NCBI GenBank assembly: GCA_002070055.1
Contig: MWCM01000010.1
Location: 1 to 50,364, forward strand
Direction: 5' to 3'
DNA length: 50,364 nucleotides
DNA from: a bacterium ADurb.Bin212
GTDB lineage: Bacteria > Patescibacteriota > UBA1384 > XYA2-FULL-43-10
Positions within the stretch are counted from its first letter, which is position 1. Each line of letters begins with the position of its first letter. The notes under the pieces were generated by a model that searched no databases, was not told where the DNA came from, and saw only the letters and a list, made by a program, of their open reading frames with translations. The position numbers were made by a program, and so were the translations under genes. Of this stretch, positions 48,935 through 50,364 are shown one piece after another.

Positions 48935-50134
48935 TTAGCGGCTTGGCGCCCGGGCGGGGCGCGAAAGCCGAGGGGTGGCCCATAGGGCCAAACGAGGCTG
49001 CCATATGGGCCAGCGCTCGTAGAGCCACGTGAGCCAACAAGCTCCAATCAGCGCCGCGAGGGCGCTGTACCCGGCACTTGGGAGTGCCAAGTAGTGCGGG
49101 AACCTGTTATAAGAGTAGATGGGTGCGACTGGCAGGTAAAACACCAGTACCCATGCCCATAGCACGAGGGCCAGTTGCCAACGGTGACGGAACACCACTG
49201 CGCTGGCGGTAACAGCTACTAGCTTGGTGATGTCTCCCCAGAAGCCGGGATTCAGCAGGATCCATGCGTCAGATCCTGCATAGGCTTTGGCGGTGACAAT
49301 CAACCACTCGATCGGCGCCAAATACATGCGCGCCGTTAGTCTCCAAAACGCTTCGGTGCCGACCATGGCACCTGCACCTGGGTCCATGAAGCCCGGGATC
49401 ATTACTGCGCGCAGTGCTATGTAAGCCACTGCGATGCCCCAAATTCCAACCACGCCGGTAACGGCCTTTCTCCAGCTCCAGCCCTGCTGGCCGGAGAGGA
49501 GAATGACCGCCAAGGAGATGAACGCCGGAGCAACCAGCGTGTTCTCCTTGGACATGAGACCAATCATCATGGCGGCTGCTGAGCCCGCCAGCCACCACCG
49601 GCTCCTCTTGCCCTCAGCACGGAGGTGCAAAAAGAAGCAGGCGACGGTGGCGCAGATCGCCGGCGCCGAGATCAAGTCGAAGCGGGCGGCGAACCAGCCG
49701 GCTGTGAAGCCATTGGCTGGTGCCGCCGCGTACAGGATGGCGCCGATACCACCGGCCAGAGGGGACGCCAGCAGAACCGCCAGCATCCATCCGAAAGCCA
49801 GGGCACCGACGATGTGCCACGCTAGATCAGTGCATCTGAAACGATACGCCGTTTCAGATGCTGTCAACTCGGCCATTGAACCATCGCGGGGCCGGCTGGA
49901 AATCTGCCGGTCTAGCCAAAGAGAGGCGAGCCCCAGTGGCCTGTAGTACATCCACCCAGGCCGTACAAACTTCTCGGCCATCTCTCTGGGCGTTTCGATT
50001 TCGAGGAGCATGTGCAAAATGCTCCTCTCGTCGAACTTGTCCGGCGCCCTATGCAACCGATCCCCACCGTACTTTACGACGGAGATTGAGACAACTACGG
50101 CAACAACCACGACGACCAAGAAAATACGCTTCAT
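48935..50134 (-). CDS. GC-rich polytopic GT-C-like membrane glycosyltransferase
   Basis: 399 residues from ATG 50134, behind AGGAGG; an ATG at 50182 is in frame but lacks a ribosome site. About nine to ten membrane helices. WMYYRPLGLASLWLD (near 61), FAARFDLIS (near 150) and GLMSKENTLVAPAF (near 190) resemble the YYRP...RxDl...KE pattern of TMTC/PMT-like GT-C enzymes that use lipid-linked sugars. GC is 70% in 49681-49740. It has a sigma70-type promoter, a long 5' hairpin and a terminator, so it is a complete single-gene unit. Clearly of foreign composition. Confidence 0.72.
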   Translation of the reverse strand: MKRIFLVVVVVAVVVSISVVKYGGDRLHRAPDKFDERSILHMLLEIETPREMAEKFVRPGWMYYRPLGLASLWLDRQISSRPRDGSMAELTASETAYRFRCTDLAWHIVGALAFGWMLAVLLASPLAGGIGAILYAAAPANGFTAGWFAARFDLISAPAICATVACFFLHLRAEGKRSRWWLAGSAAAMMIGLMSKENTLVAPAFISLAVILLSGQQGWSWRKAVTGVVGIWGIAVAYIALRAVMIPGFMDPGAGAMVGTEAFWRLTARMYLAPIEWLIVTAKAYAGSDAWILLNPGFWGDITKLVAVTASAVVFRHRWQLALVLWAWVLVFYLPVAPIYSYNRFPHYLALPSAGYSALAALIGACWLTWLYERWPIWQPRLALWATPRLSRPARAPSR

Positions 50135-50176
50135 GGCGGCCCTCCTGTATGTGACCCGCTTAAGCGAGTCTATTGC

Positions 50177-50222
50177 TTCCATCAGGCTGATTATTTGTGT
50201 TAAACAAACAGCTTGATGGAAA
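50177..50222 (-). promoter_or_regulatory. Large 5'-UTR hairpin of the GC-rich GT-C gene
   Basis: TTCCATCA and TGATGGAA form the outer stem, followed inward by GCTG/CAG and TTTGT/ACAAA. It lies between the promoter and the ribosome site. No T-tract follows, so it is not an obvious terminator; it may be a control or stability element. Confidence 0.5.
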
Positions 50223-50251
50223 CGGAATTTTTAAAGTGCCAAAGCACCTTA

Positions 50252-50280
50252 TCTATAACATAAATATCTTATTCTGTCAA
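50252..50280 (-). promoter_or_regulatory. Promoter of the GC-rich GT-C gene
   Basis: On the minus strand TTGACA (50280-50275) and TATAGA (50257-50252), 17 bases apart. Transcription should start near 50245, about 110 bases before the ATG. Confidence 0.78.
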
Positions 50281-50288
50281 ATATACAA

Positions 50289-50357
50289 AGGCTCCTCACC
50301 ACTTAGTGTGGTAAATCTAAGCCTATCTACGCACAGAAAAGTTGTAGTGCAACTTTT
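50289..50357. other. Two hairpins at the window edge
   Basis: AGGCT/AGCCT encloses CACCAC/GTGGT (50289-50324), and AAAAGTTG pairs with CAACTTTT (50337-50357). The second is symmetrical and could end transcription on either strand, perhaps of a gene beyond the window. No gene is seen in 50281-50364. Confidence 0.5.
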
Positions 50358-50364
50358 AGTATCA

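Noticed and set aside
49434-49946. A 170-codon plus-strand frame opposite the GC-rich GT-C gene
   Set aside because: High GC leaves few stop codons, so long shadow frames are expected; the minus-strand frame has clear membrane helices, a ribosome site, a promoter and a terminator.
1-50364. UGA recoding as in Gracilibacteria/Absconditabacteria
   Set aside because: TGA ends clear genes such as both phosphohexomutases and the PH-domain gene, and I saw no in-frame TGA in conserved proteins.
1-50364. tRNA, rRNA genes and CRISPR arrays
   Set aside because: Looked for by eye on both strands; nothing convincing was found, although a tRNA could be missed without a covariance search.

Overview
The window looks like a chromosomal segment of an AT-rich Candidate Phyla Radiation (Patescibacteria) bacterium. 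Signs of this are compact, closely packed genes, minimal versions of universal proteins (a 319-residue MetK, a 127-residue TsaB), lineage-typical small membrane proteins (a DUF5652 protein, an 83-residue KTYGYGW protein), a GT2 protein with a LysM-like tail, and very large repeat-built surface proteins. TGA ends several genes, so this is not one of the UGA-recoding lineages. Many promoters place a TATAAT-like -10 box only 6-9 bases before the start codon, which implies leaderless mRNAs. I could not fix the lineage below CPR level.

Layout. 1-4561: the end of a ComEC-like channel, a separate ComEC-type metallo-beta-lactamase, YebC, a Nudix hydrolase, and two HAM1/RdgB-like paralogs flanking a GNAT acetyltransferase. 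5094-9035: a 1313-residue Ig-repeat surface protein. 9050-12525: three HD-domain phosphohydrolases and a PD-(D/E)XK nuclease, with intergenic repeat elements. 12585-16567: a glycosyltransferase (minus strand), a SAM-I riboswitch with metK, and arsM. 16817-19620 (minus strand): a RibD-type reductase, an AlkD-like protein and small conserved proteins. 19712-31110: ruvC, ruvA and ruvB interleaved with a glycan cluster (GalT, YdcF-like, three glycosyltransferases, an APH-like kinase, two phosphohexomutases). 31162-39651: QueH and QueA, a PH-domain membrane protein, a lamin-tail protein, TsaE, TsaB, LytR-CpsA-Psr, a PpiC-type foldase and small membrane proteins. 42369-48852: an M20 peptidase, a lone response regulator, a ROK kinase and a 1362-residue surface protein.

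The most unusual part is 39653-42336. Three units stand in tandem. Each has a sigma70-type promoter, a tiny leader ORF whose ATG lies 8-9 bases after the -10 box, an intrinsic terminator, and then a GC-rich (about 55-60% against about 38%) orphan gene with a strong Shine-Dalgarno sequence and a GC-rich 3' hairpin. The leader peptides are rich in Leu (unit 1), Ile (unit 2) and Phe/Tyr/Trp (unit 3). In all three, the last codons of the leader can pair with the 5' arm of the terminator. This is the logic of amino-acid attenuation, applied to genes that are not recognisable amino-acid biosynthesis genes. The third gene has features of an ATP-grasp ligase. A fourth GC-rich gene (48935-50134, minus strand, GT-C-like membrane protein) has the same foreign composition, its own promoter and a terminator, but no clear attenuator. 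I propose the three units as a candidate undescribed system of amino-acid-responsive, attenuator-gated foreign gene cassettes.
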